Of a stretch of DNA of 64,000 nt, positions 18,492-29,726 are shown in pieces. The stretch covers positions 35,291 through 99,290 of the forward strand of contig NZ_JAMXXN010000011.1 in assembly GCF_024129435.1 (NCBI RefSeq), written 5' to 3'. Position 1 is the first letter of the stretch, and every line of letters begins with the position of its first letter. The position numbers were made by a program, and so were the translations under genes. A model generated the notes under the pieces. The model had not been told where the DNA came from and searched no databases. It saw nothing but the letters and a program-made list of their open reading frames with translations. Source of the stretch: Acinetobacter lwoffii (lineage in GTDB: Bacteria > Pseudomonadota > Gammaproteobacteria > Pseudomonadales > Moraxellaceae).

Positions 18492-21400
18492 ATGCGTTTA
18501 AGCAGTTTAAAACTTTCAGGCTTTAAATCTTTTGCCGACAGTACCACTTTGCATTTTAAAGATAATCGTACTGCGGTCGTGGGACCGAATGGTTGTGGTA
18601 AATCCAACGTCATTGATGCCATACGCTGGGTCATGGGCGAGTCCAGTGCGCGTCAGTTGCGTGGTGGCAGCATGCAGGATGTCATCTTTACCGGAACTGC
18701 CAAGCGTAAACCGGTGGGCATGGCCAGTGTAGAACTGCGCTTTGACAATACCTATGGCAAGCTGGGCGGTGCTTATAATGCCTATAACGAACTGGCGGTA
18801 CGCCGTCAGGTCAACCGCGATGGCAAGTCCGAATATTTCCTGAATGGCAGCAAATGCCGTCGTCGTGATATTACAGATATTTTCCTGGGTACCGGTCTTG
18901 GTCCGCGTTCCTATGCGATTATCGAGCAGGGCATGATCAACCGTCTGGTCGATGCCAAGCCCGATGAAATGCGGGTCTATATTGAAGAAGCGGCCGGAGT
19001 GTCGCGCTATCAGGCGCGTCGCCGTGAAACCATGCTGCATCTGGATCACACCACACAAAACCTGTCGCGTCTGGAAGATATCGCCTCCGAACTGAAATCC
19101 CAGCTAAAAACCCTGAAACGTCAGTCGGAAAGTGCGATTCAATATAAAGAACTGGAAGGACAGATCCGCACAATCAAGATCGAAATTCTGTCTTTTCAAT
19201 GTGAGCAAAGCCAGCGTTTACAGGAAGAATATACCCTTGAGATGAATACGCTCGGGGAAAACTTTAAGCTGGTACGTTCCGAACTGACCACCGTTGAACA
19301 TGATTTGGGCAGCACCAGTGAACTGTTCCAGCGTCTGATTCAGCAATCCACTCCTTTGCAAAGTGAATGGCAACAGGCCGAGAAAAAACTGGCTGAACTG
19401 GAAATGACCCTGCAACAAAAGCAGTCTTTGCTAGAGCAGAATTCCAGCAGTCTGATCAAGCTGGAACAGCAAAAAGCCCAAACCAAAGAGCGTTTGCAGT
19501 TGATTGAACTGCAACTCGATACTTTACAGCAGCAATTTGAAGATCAACAGGCACAATTGCAACAGCAAGATGGCCAGACTCAGACGCATAGTCAGAATCT
19601 GAGTGAGCTCAAATCCCAGCAGAGTTCAGTAGCAGCGCAATTCGCACAGATTAAAACTCAGGTCGAACAGCAGCAACAGCGTAAATTACAAATGCTGGCT
19701 CAAAGCGAGCAACTGGCAAAGAATATTGAACGGATTGAACAGCAGAAACAGACGCTCCAACAGCAAAATGCACAGATCCAGCAACAGGCGCAGCAAGATG
19801 AGCTGGTGCAGTATCAGGCAGACAAAGCCCAGGCTGAACAGCAAATCGTTGGCTATGAAATTCAATTAACAGATTTAAGAGCTCAATTCGAGCAGATTCA
19901 GGAAGAGCAGGCGAGTCGTCAACAACAGCTGATGCAGCTCAAATCTGAAATTCAGGTGCTTCATTCAGAAAAGAAAAACCTGAGTCAATTACTGACCAAA
20001 GCCAATCCAAATGCTAAAAACGATGCGGTACAGCTGATGCATGTACTTAAGCTCAATGATGCAGGCAAGGTACATGCCAGCCTGATCGAAAAGTTTCTGG
20101 CAAAATGGCTATCTGCCCAGATTCTGGCCGAGGGCGAGCACTTCCTTGAAGATCGTGCGCGTCAGTTAAAGCAACAGGCTGTGCAGGATAAAATGCAGAT
20201 TGCCAATACGATGTGTCTGGCCAACTGGATTGAATCTCCGCATTATTCACTGTGGCAACAAGTCGCGGTCGTAGATACATTAGCACAAGCATTACCGCTT
20301 CAAACTGAGCTATTACAAGGCCAGTCAATCCTAAGTCTGGATGGCTATCATGTTGGGGCAGACTGGGTCATTGCGCTGGAGTATGATGAAGCCAGTCAGG
20401 CCGGACAAGGCGCATTGAGTCATCGAATCCGTCTGGATGAAATTGAGCAGCAGCTTGCGGAACTTGAACCTAAGTTTATGCAGCTGGAGCAGCAGTTACC
20501 TGAATTCGCCGATCAGGTTAAAGCTTTGCAAAATCAGATTCAGAGTATCAGCGAGCAGCAGAAACAAGCTCAAAAGCAGCTGCAGCAACTCGATGTCAAT
20601 ATTGCTAAAGTACAAAGTAGTGCGCAGGCTTTTGCATTGCAAAAGCAGCAATTACAGCATCAGCTGCAACAACTTGATGAGCAGCTTGAAGAAGATGCCA
20701 TGCAGAAAGATGATCTGGAAATTGACCTGCATGCCTTGAATATCAAGCTGGAACAGGCGTTACCAAATTATAAAACCCTGCAATTCCAGCTGGAAGAATT
20801 GAGCGCTCAGTTAGATGACTCGCAGCAGCTTAGCCAGCAAGCGCAGCAGGAACTGGAATTGCTGCGCCGTCAATGTGTGCAAAGCCAACAGCAGATCGAA
20901 TTACTGGAAAAAGATCAGGTTTTCCTAAAAGAACAGTCTCAGCAAATTACTGCACAAATCGAACAAGCCAAAAAGTTTGTCGATCCGGTACAGTTGGAAT
21001 TACCTGCTTTACAGAGCCAGTTCAATGAACAGGCGCAGATCACTGAAAAGCTGCAAAAAACCTGGGCCGACTGGCAGGTTGAATTAAATCAGGTGCAGAG
21101 CAAACAGCAGCAGCTGACCGAACAGCGTCACAGTTTTCAGCAGCAGGATGAAAAACTCCGTACTACACTGGAAGAAAAACGTCTGGCCTGGCAGGCAGCC
21201 AAATCTGATTTGCAGCATTATTCTGAACAACTGAAAGAATTGAATAGTGAAGTAATTTCCGGGCTAGATATTGATATCAAAGCTCATCAGGCGAAGCTGG
21301 AAAAAGCTCAGGCCCAGTTTGATAAACTCGGTGCAGTCAATCTGGCGGCTTCCGAAGAATATGAAGAAGTGTCAAAACGTTATGAGGAACTGAGTCACCA

Positions 21401-21944
21401 GATGCAGGATCTGGAAAATACGGTTGAACAGCTACAGGCTGCGATGAAGAGTATTGATCAGGAAACCCGTAAACTGTTTATGCACACGTTTGATCAGGTC
21501 AATGCTGAACTGCAAAACCTGTTCCCGAAAGTGTTTGAAGGCGGTGAGGCGAGTTTAAGCCTTGAAGATGGCTGGCAGTCGGGGGTAAAACTGATGGCCC
21601 GACCACCGGGTAAACGAAACAGCTCATTGGCCTTACTCTCTGGTGGAGAAAAGGCTTTAACTGCATTAGCATTGGTATTCGCGATTTTTCGCTTAAATCC
21701 GGCACCATTTTGCGTACTGGATGAAGTCGATGCACCGCTGGATGATGCCAATGTGGGACGCTTTTGTAATTTAGTCAAAGAGCTTTCTGAACACGTGCAA
21801 TTTATTTATATTACCCATAACAAACTTGCAATGATGATGGCGACTGATCTTTTAGGTGTAACCATGCCTGAACCGGGAACCTCAAAATTAGTGACAGTTA
21901 ATTTGGAACAGGCAAAAGAATACGGCCTAGCTGCGGAGGTATAA
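18492..21944 (+). CDS. smc: SMC, chromosome condensation/segregation ATPase
   Basis: A 1150-residue SMC protein. The head has Walker A GPNGCGKSNVIDAI near residue 32, the signature LSGGEKALTALAL near 1049, and Walker B FCVLDEVDAPLDDAN near 1075. Two long coiled coils, notably rich in glutamine, flank a hinge at about residues 500-640. SMC works with ScpA and ScpB, both encoded in this window at 43.7-45.1 kb. I start at ATG 18492 (MRLSSLKLSGFKSF) with AGGA upstream, 11 bases after the regulator gene. Confidence 0.97.
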   Translation: MRLSSLKLSGFKSFADSTTLHFKDNRTAVVGPNGCGKSNVIDAIRWVMGESSARQLRGGSMQDVIFTGTAKRKPVGMASVELRFDNTYGKLGGAYNAYNELAVRRQVNRDGKSEYFLNGSKCRRRDITDIFLGTGLGPRSYAIIEQGMINRLVDAKPDEMRVYIEEAAGVSRYQARRRETMLHLDHTTQNLSRLEDIASELKSQLKTLKRQSESAIQYKELEGQIRTIKIEILSFQCEQSQRLQEEYTLEMNTLGENFKLVRSELTTVEHDLGSTSELFQRLIQQSTPLQSEWQQAEKKLAELEMTLQQKQSLLEQNSSSLIKLEQQKAQTKERLQLIELQLDTLQQQFEDQQAQLQQQDGQTQTHSQNLSELKSQQSSVAAQFAQIKTQVEQQQQRKLQMLAQSEQLAKNIERIEQQKQTLQQQNAQIQQQAQQDELVQYQADKAQAEQQIVGYEIQLTDLRAQFEQIQEEQASRQQQLMQLKSEIQVLHSEKKNLSQLLTKANPNAKNDAVQLMHVLKLNDAGKVHASLIEKFLAKWLSAQILAEGEHFLEDRARQLKQQAVQDKMQIANTMCLANWIESPHYSLWQQVAVVDTLAQALPLQTELLQGQSILSLDGYHVGADWVIALEYDEASQAGQGALSHRIRLDEIEQQLAELEPKFMQLEQQLPEFADQVKALQNQIQSISEQQKQAQKQLQQLDVNIAKVQSSAQAFALQKQQLQHQLQQLDEQLEEDAMQKDDLEIDLHALNIKLEQALPNYKTLQFQLEELSAQLDDSQQLSQQAQQELELLRRQCVQSQQQIELLEKDQVFLKEQSQQITAQIEQAKKFVDPVQLELPALQSQFNEQAQITEKLQKTWADWQVELNQVQSKQQQLTEQRHSFQQQDEKLRTTLEEKRLAWQAAKSDLQHYSEQLKELNSEVISGLDIDIKAHQAKLEKAQAQFDKLGAVNLAASEEYEEVSKRYEELSHQMQDLENTVEQLQAAMKSIDQETRKLFMHTFDQVNAELQNLFPKVFEGGEASLSLEDGWQSGVKLMARPPGKRNSSLALLSGGEKALTALALVFAIFRLNPAPFCVLDEVDAPLDDANVGRFCNLVKELSEHVQFIYITHNKLAMMMATDLLGVTMPEPGTSKLVTVNLEQAKEYGLAAEV

Positions 21945-21945
21945 T

Positions 21946-25060
<3,115 letters not shown>

Positions 25061-25092
25061 ATCTCTGCACATTTCATGAAAGAATAAGAGTT

Positions 25093-25119
25093 AAAAAAGC
25101 CACCTTCGGGTGGCTTTTT
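25093..25119. terminator. Bidirectional intrinsic terminator between ligA and reductase gene
   Basis: A-tract, GCCACC, TTCG tetraloop, GGTGGC, then T-tract. It sits between the convergent ends of ligA and the leftward reductase gene and can serve both. Confidence 0.92.
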
Positions 25120-25130
25120 GCATAAAAAGA

Positions 25131-26198
25131 TTAAGGAATATATTTTTTCACAACACCATCATCGAGTAGCTGCTGGAAATGTTCAACCAGACTTTCTTTC
25201 ACCGGACGATACTCAATACCGAGCTCATTTTTACTTTTCTGGGCATTAAAGAAAATTGGATAACCCATATTTAGCTCTACAAATTTGCGGCTAAAACCTG
25301 CTACAGGTCCGAACATTTTGAAAGCTGCCTTCGGCAATTGATTGCGCGGGAACGGAAACTTATTGCCAAAATATGCCCGTAGAATTTGGCCCATTTCCAG
25401 CAGGCTCAAGCTTTCACTACAAATGATATAACGGCCATGCACTTCTGGATTAAACGCCGCACGGATATGCGCTTCAGCGACATCCTGAACATCGACGACG
25501 CCATTCCACATCGGCGGGACACCAAGCAAAGTCATGCCGTTGGCAAACTGTTGCAGGACTTCTACACTACCGGATTGGGTATTTGGCGTTAAGGATTGAC
25601 CAAAAACCAGTGCCGGATTGATACAGACCAGATCCCAGCGATCCTGTGCTTCAGCCATTTCCCAGGCTTTGCGCTCTGCCATGACTTTGGAATAAGGATA
25701 AGGCTGATGTGTGGCCGAACTGGTGGTATTCCAATGTGATTCATCAAAACTGTTATTTTCAGTCTGTAGAATATCAATGGCATCGCCATAGGTGGATGCG
25801 ATACTCGATGTGACGATCACGCGTTTCACTGATTCAGTCTGATTGACACTATTCAGTACATTTTCAGTGCCTAACACCGCAGGTTCAATAATATCTTTGA
25901 CTGCATCTTTATAATTGGTGACCACAAAAGGCGAGGCCATATGAAAGACAATTTCACAACCTTGCATAGCATGATCAAAAGAGCCTGGGCTTAATAAATT
26001 GGCCTGAAATAACTTGAGAGTTCCCGGCGTGCTGTCGGCAATTTTTTCTAAATGGGCAAAGCTTTTACTTTTATTCAGGTCACGCACCGTGGCATGTACG
26101 GTATAGCCTTGCGTGAGTAATTTCTGGATGACCCAGCTGGCAATATAACCCGATGCACCGGTAACCAGAACAGGCGCTGTTGTTTGTGGATGTGTCAT
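25131..26198 (-). CDS. NAD-dependent epimerase/dehydratase family reductase (dihydroflavonol-reductase-like)
   Basis: A 355-residue extended short-chain dehydrogenase. The N-terminal nucleotide-binding motif is VTGASGYIASWVIQKL, the catalytic motif is Y-x-x-x-K in YPYSKVMAE, and VIVTSSIAS supplies the conserved serine region. The pattern (HATVRDLNKSKSF, then VFHMASPFVV) is that of dihydroflavonol/cinnamoyl-CoA reductase-like enzymes, which reduce aldehydes or ketones. The bacterial substrate is unknown. It is a lone leftward gene. Confidence 0.82.
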   Translation of the reverse strand: MTHPQTTAPVLVTGASGYIASWVIQKLLTQGYTVHATVRDLNKSKSFAHLEKIADSTPGTLKLFQANLLSPGSFDHAMQGCEIVFHMASPFVVTNYKDAVKDIIEPAVLGTENVLNSVNQTESVKRVIVTSSIASTYGDAIDILQTENNSFDESHWNTTSSATHQPYPYSKVMAERKAWEMAEAQDRWDLVCINPALVFGQSLTPNTQSGSVEVLQQFANGMTLLGVPPMWNGVVDVQDVAEAHIRAAFNPEVHGRYIICSESLSLLEMGQILRAYFGNKFPFPRNQLPKAAFKMFGPVAGFSRKFVELNMGYPIFFNAQKSKNELGIEYRPVKESLVEHFQQLLDDGVVKKYIP

Positions 26199-26540
26199 AT
26201 CGGAACCGTTGTTGTTTTAAATTTGTGTGAATGATAAGCGAAATTTAAGCATGAAGTACGCCAATGCAGTGATGTTTATACAAAAAGAATGAATCTGTCT
26301 GGTCAAAATTAAGATTTACAAATTTTAACGCATGTGTTTATTCGCCAGTTTTAGGTTATTGCCAAGCGTAATGAAAGTGCAAAGTGTTGTTTTATAAATG
26401 GGATTTCATTAAGAACAAAGTGTAAATGCAAGTACTTCTCATTTTAATTATATAAAAATCAAATATTTAACCATGGTTAAGCTTTGCAAATTCAATTGCT
26501 TTTCGCCATAATAGCAAAATACAGGTAGGGAGTTATTCAA
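26199..26540. other. Intergenic region with bfr promoter
   Basis: This 342-base AT-rich region lies between the divergent reductase and bacterioferritin genes. I see no ORF or RNA gene in it. It contains a good rightward promoter near its end (annotated separately). No clear Fur-type site was found. Confidence 0.6.
26484..26512 (+). promoter_or_regulatory. Sigma70-type promoter for bfr
   Basis: TTGCAA at 26484-26489 and CATAAT at 26507-26512, spacer 17 bases. The start of transcription would be near 26519, giving a leader of about 20 bases with GGGAG before ATG 26541. Confidence 0.6.
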
Positions 26541-27005
26541 ATGCGCGGAAATCCAGAAGTCGTAGATTATTTAAATATGTTGATCGGTGGCGAACTGGCT
26601 GCTCGTGACCAATACTTGATTCACTCTCGTATGTATGAAGATTGGGGATTGACCAAAATCTTTGAACGTATCGATCACGAAATGCAAGAAGAGTCCCAGC
26701 ATGCGGATGCGATTATCCGTCGTGTTCTGTTCCTTGAAGGAACGCCAAACATGCAGCGCGATGACGTTGAGATTGGCGAGGATGTGGTGAGCTGCCTGAA
26801 AGCCGATCTAAAACTTGAATATCATGTGCGGGAAAAACTGGCGCAGGGCATCAAACTGTGCGAAGAGAAAGGTGACTATATCAGCCGTGATATGTTACGC
26901 CAGCAAATGTCGGATACCGAAGAAGACCATACTTACTGGTTAGAAAAACAATTGCGCTTAATCGAACTGATTGGTCTGCAAAATTATATTCAGTCACAGA
27001 TGTAA
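26541..27005 (+). CDS. bfr: Bacterioferritin-type iron storage protein without haem ligand
   Basis: A 154-residue member of the bacterioferritin family that oxidises and stores iron in a 24-subunit shell. Ferroxidase residues are visible: Glu18 in [10 protein letters not shown], Glu51 and His54 in EESQHAD, then a Glu near 93 and the E-E-D-H motif near 126-129. Position 52, the methionine that binds haem in E. coli Bfr, is serine here, so this subunit should not bind haem by itself. Such heme-free forms are known as partners of a second Bfr type. The gene is alone, with its own promoter and terminator. Confidence 0.9.
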   Translation: MRGNPEVVDYLNMLIGGELAARDQYLIHSRMYEDWGLTKIFERIDHEMQEESQHADAIIRRVLFLEGTPNMQRDDVEIGEDVVSCLKADLKLEYHVREKLAQGIKLCEEKGDYISRDMLRQQMSDTEEDHTYWLEKQLRLIELIGLQNYIQSQM

Positions 27006-27017
27006 AACCGGATGAAT

Positions 27018-27045
27018 AAAAAACCCAGCACATGCTGGGTTTTTT
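27018..27045. terminator. Bidirectional terminator between bfr and exbD
   Basis: Symmetric stem AAAAAACCCAGC / GCTGGGTTTTTT with loop ACAT. It serves the convergent ends of bfr and the leftward tonB-exbB-exbD-exbD genes. Confidence 0.9.
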
Positions 27046-27060
27046 ATATCTTGAAAATAC

Positions 27061-27477
27061 TTAGTTGTTATTACTCATAATGCCAATTTTTTTGACCTCC
27101 AGCCTTTGAGCTGCCGCCATGACCATAGCGATATGTTTATATTCAGTGGCACGATCCGCCTTGATTTTAATCTGATCCTGATCCGCTTTTTGCGCTACTG
27201 TCTTGAATAAGTTTTCCAGAGCTTGGGTATTTGCTACCGGCTGTTCATTCCAGAAAATCTTACCTTGTGCATCCAGACGTAATTCCACCAGCTCAGGCGG
27301 TTTTTCATCGGTTACAGGAGGCGTTCCATTCGGTAGATCGATATTAATCGAGTTATTCGGCAAAGGAATTGTGATAATAAACATAATCAGCAAGACCAGC
27401 ATGACATCAATCAATGGGGTCATGTTGACATCTAACATCACATCATCGTCTTGATTTGAACCAACATTCATACCCAT
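27061..27477 (-). CDS. exbD: ExbD-type TonB energy-transduction protein (second copy)
   Basis: A 138-residue ExbD/TolR protein. One N-terminal transmembrane helix carries the conserved aspartate (MTPLIDVMLVLLIMFIITIPL), followed by a periplasmic domain. It forms the proton channel with ExbB and drives TonB. It is the last gene of the leftward unit and lies 21 bases after another exbD. The two copies share the layout but differ clearly, so they may form mixed complexes or have divided roles. Confidence 0.9.
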   Translation of the reverse strand: MGMNVGSNQDDDVMLDVNMTPLIDVMLVLLIMFIITIPLPNNSINIDLPNGTPPVTDEKPPELVELRLDAQGKIFWNEQPVANTQALENLFKTVAQKADQDQIKIKADRATEYKHIAMVMAAAQRLEVKKIGIMSNNN

Positions 27478-27498
27478 AAACTTAATCCTTCTTTGTGC

Positions 27499-27924
27499 TT
27501 AAGGTGTAGCGGGCGGAGTGGTGACAAAAGCAATTTTGCCAATACCGGCCTGTTGGGTGGTACTAATCACCTGATCAATTGCTTCATAAGGTGTTAACTG
27601 ATCACCACGAATATGCACTTCAGGCTGCGGACGTTTCTGTGCTTCTGCCTGTAAACGGCTCAGTAAAACTGTTTTATCTGCAATATAAATTTCGTTCCAG
27701 AAAATATCGCCAGTTTTATTGACAGCCAGCTGAACATTTTCTGGCTTGGTTTCATACAGTACATTTCTTTCTTCGGGCAGATCGACAGGTACGGTATGAA
27801 TGGCAACCGGTACAGTAATCAGGAAGATAATGAGCAGAACCAGCATAATATCAACCAAAGGGGTGGTATTAATGGTTCCAATTACCTCATCATCGCTGTC
27901 GTTTGAATTGACCATCATTCCCAT
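27499..27924 (-). CDS. exbD: ExbD-type TonB energy-transduction protein (first copy)
   Basis: A 141-residue ExbD/TolR protein with the transmembrane segment TTPLVDIMLVLLIIFLITVPV, including the proton-conducting aspartate, and a periplasmic domain with QLTPYEAIDQVI. It follows exbB by 16 bases. An exbB-exbD-exbD set beside tonB resembles systems known in Xanthomonas, in which the second exbD has a specialised role. Confidence 0.92.
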   Translation of the reverse strand: MGMMVNSNDSDDEVIGTINTTPLVDIMLVLLIIFLITVPVAIHTVPVDLPEERNVLYETKPENVQLAVNKTGDIFWNEIYIADKTVLLSRLQAEAQKRPQPEVHIRGDQLTPYEAIDQVISTTQQAGIGKIAFVTTPPATP

Positions 27925-27940
27925 GGCTGATGCCTCACTC

Positions 27941-28840
27941 TTACTTCACGTCACGATTAACAGGATTATTGGTTGTAATTTCACCGCTGAGTAATACTGC
28001 GTGTAAATCAGAACCAAAAGTACGGACTTCTTCCATGACCGCTTTATTACGGCGAGTCAACCAGTTGTAGCCAAGTACTGCAGGTACTGCTACGGCCAGA
28101 CCGATAGCTGTCATAATCAGTGCTTCACCCACTGGACCTGCTACTTTATCAATCGAAGCCTGACCTGAAACACCAATGGCAGTCAGTGCATGGTAAATCC
28201 CCCAAACCGTACCGAAAAGTCCAACGAAAGGTGCGGTAGAACCGACTGTCGCAAGGAAGGCCAGGCCACCACTCAGATGGTTCTGGATTTTGTCGATTGC
28301 ACGGGAAATCGAAATGGTGACCCAGGTATTGAAATCAATACGCTCAAGTAATGTGCCACCATGATTTTTGGTTGACTTGATACCTTTTTCCGCAATAAAA
28401 CGGTAGACGCTGGCTTCATCCAGATTCTCGGTTGCATTATCTAGAGAAGATGATTCCCAGAATTGGTGTTCAGCTTCCTTGGCTTGCTTACGGATCTTAC
28501 TTTGCTGTAAACATTTGCTGATCATGATGTACCAGGTACCGATCGACATGACCACCAGAATAAACAAAGTGATTTTAGAAACAATATCACCTTCTTTCCA
28601 CATGGCTTCTAGGCCATAAGGATTGTATCCAGCTTTTTCATCGCTAGCTTCAGCAGGCAGTGGTGGCGGGGTCGGTGTAGCCGCTGTTGCAGGTGTTGTT
28701 ACCACTGTTTCAGTGACAGCACTGGTATTGGGGGTAGCGGACTGTTCTGCAAAAACTGTTTGCAGAGGTAATAAAGTGCTCATGGCAATCAGACCAGCAG
28801 CAGTCATATTTTTTAAAGGTTTTAGTGATTTTTTCATCAT
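27941..28840 (-). CDS. exbB: ExbB-type TonB energy-transduction protein with periplasmic extension
   Basis: A 299-residue ExbB/TolQ/MotA family protein. The N-terminus has a signal-like helix ending near VFAEQS, followed by a Pro/Thr/Ala-rich linker of about 50 residues. Then come three transmembrane helices, including GLAFLATVGSTAPFVGLFGTVWGI and EALIMTAIGLAVAVPAVLGYNW. E. coli ExbB (244 residues) lacks such a long extension, but extended forms are known. It lies between tonB and two exbD genes, all leftward. ATG 28840 and 28837 are both possible starts after AGGAG. Confidence 0.92.
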   Translation of the reverse strand: MMKKSLKPLKNMTAAGLIAMSTLLPLQTVFAEQSATPNTSAVTETVVTTPATAATPTPPPLPAEASDEKAGYNPYGLEAMWKEGDIVSKITLFILVVMSIGTWYIMISKCLQQSKIRKQAKEAEHQFWESSSLDNATENLDEASVYRFIAEKGIKSTKNHGGTLLERIDFNTWVTISISRAIDKIQNHLSGGLAFLATVGSTAPFVGLFGTVWGIYHALTAIGVSGQASIDKVAGPVGEALIMTAIGLAVAVPAVLGYNWLTRRNKAVMEEVRTFGSDLHAVLLSGEITTNNPVNRDVK

Positions 28841-28876
28841 GGATCTCCTGATTTTTTTCTTTATCTGTTGTATCTG

Positions 28877-29581
28877 TTAGTCAAGGACAAATTCATATGG
28901 AATGTCATACCAAGATTCTTGCGGTTCGCCATTTTTCATTGCCGGCTTGAAAGTACATAAGCTGAAGGCCTTGGATGCTGCACGATCCAGCGCACGACTA
29001 CCGCTCGACTTTTTCACTTTGGCATCCTGGACCTTGCCGGTGGTATTTATATATACAGAGATCAAGACTTCACCTTGTTCTTCATTCATCAGTGCATCAC
29101 GTGGATAGTCTGGGCGTTTACAACCTGCTTCACCTTGTGAAACACCACGAGTTACGCCAGCGGGTGGAGGAGCTGGGGCTGGAGCGGCTGCGACTACTGG
29201 AGCCGGTGCTGCTACCGGACTTGGTGAAGGACTCGCTGCAACGGGAGTAGGTACTGCAACAGTTGTCGGTTGGGTTGGTGTTGGAAGTGTTTTCTGTACA
29301 GGAACGACTTTTTCAACCGGTTTCACCTCAGGCACTTGTGCTACTTTTTCCACGATTTTTGGTGGTTCAGGTGGTGTTTCTTTTGGTGGCTCAGGTTCAG
29401 GCGGCTTAATATCTTGAATAATCATTAGCTCAACTGGCTGTTCCGTTGGTTTAATAATGTCTTTTGCCATACCAGCCATGAGTACCAGGCCAACCAGGAT
29501 ATGCAAAAAAACAACGACCCCAATACCAGTCAGTTTTTTGGCGGAGTTTTTTTCTAAGTCTTCAAACTTTGTGCCCATCAT
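28877..29581 (-). CDS. tonB: TonB, periplasm-spanning energy transducer
   Basis: A 234-residue TonB protein. A single N-terminal helix (IGVVVFLHILVGLVLMAGMA) is followed by a Pro/Glu/Lys-rich then Pro/Ala-rich spacer, and by a C-terminal domain with the YP motif (RPDYPRDALMNEEQGEVLIS) and FKPAMKNG. Its C-terminus contacts TonB boxes of outer-membrane receptors. Two adjacent ATG codons (29581, 29578) follow AGGAG; the second has better spacing. A receptor gene lies just upstream in the same direction, though a terminator lies between them. Confidence 0.92.
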   Translation of the reverse strand: MMGTKFEDLEKNSAKKLTGIGVVVFLHILVGLVLMAGMAKDIIKPTEQPVELMIIQDIKPPEPEPPKETPPEPPKIVEKVAQVPEVKPVEKVVPVQKTLPTPTQPTTVAVPTPVAASPSPSPVAAPAPVVAAAPAPAPPPAGVTRGVSQGEAGCKRPDYPRDALMNEEQGEVLISVYINTTGKVQDAKVKKSSGSRALDRAASKAFSLCTFKPAMKNGEPQESWYDIPYEFVLD

Positions 29582-29681
29582 GACTCCTAGAATTTAAGAC
29601 AAACAGGAAATAGTGCACTGATGAGAAAATTTTTTTAGTTACAGGCAGCATTATTTTTTGTTTGGCTAAAATTAAACGGGG

Positions 29682-29716
29682 AAAACCGCAAACACCGCTT
29701 GGCAGCAGTGTTTGCG
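29682..29716 (-). terminator. Intrinsic terminator after the TonB-dependent receptor gene
   Basis: On the minus strand CGCAAACAC and GTGTTTGCG form a 9-base stem (29687-29695 with 29708-29716), extended inside by GCT/AGC. It is followed by GGTTTTCC, a short T-run. It lies 11 bases after the receptor stop, so tonB probably has its own promoter in the remaining gap. Confidence 0.65.
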
Positions 29717-29726
29717 AAGTAATTAA

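Noticed and set aside
18516..19058. Open frame of 180 codons antisense to the start of smc
   Set aside because: It lies fully within the conserved SMC head coding region, with no family resemblance and no plausible start context.
29582..29726. Fur box upstream of tonB
   Set aside because: I looked for a GATAATGATAATCATTATC-like stretch on both strands here and in the receptor spacer and found no convincing match.
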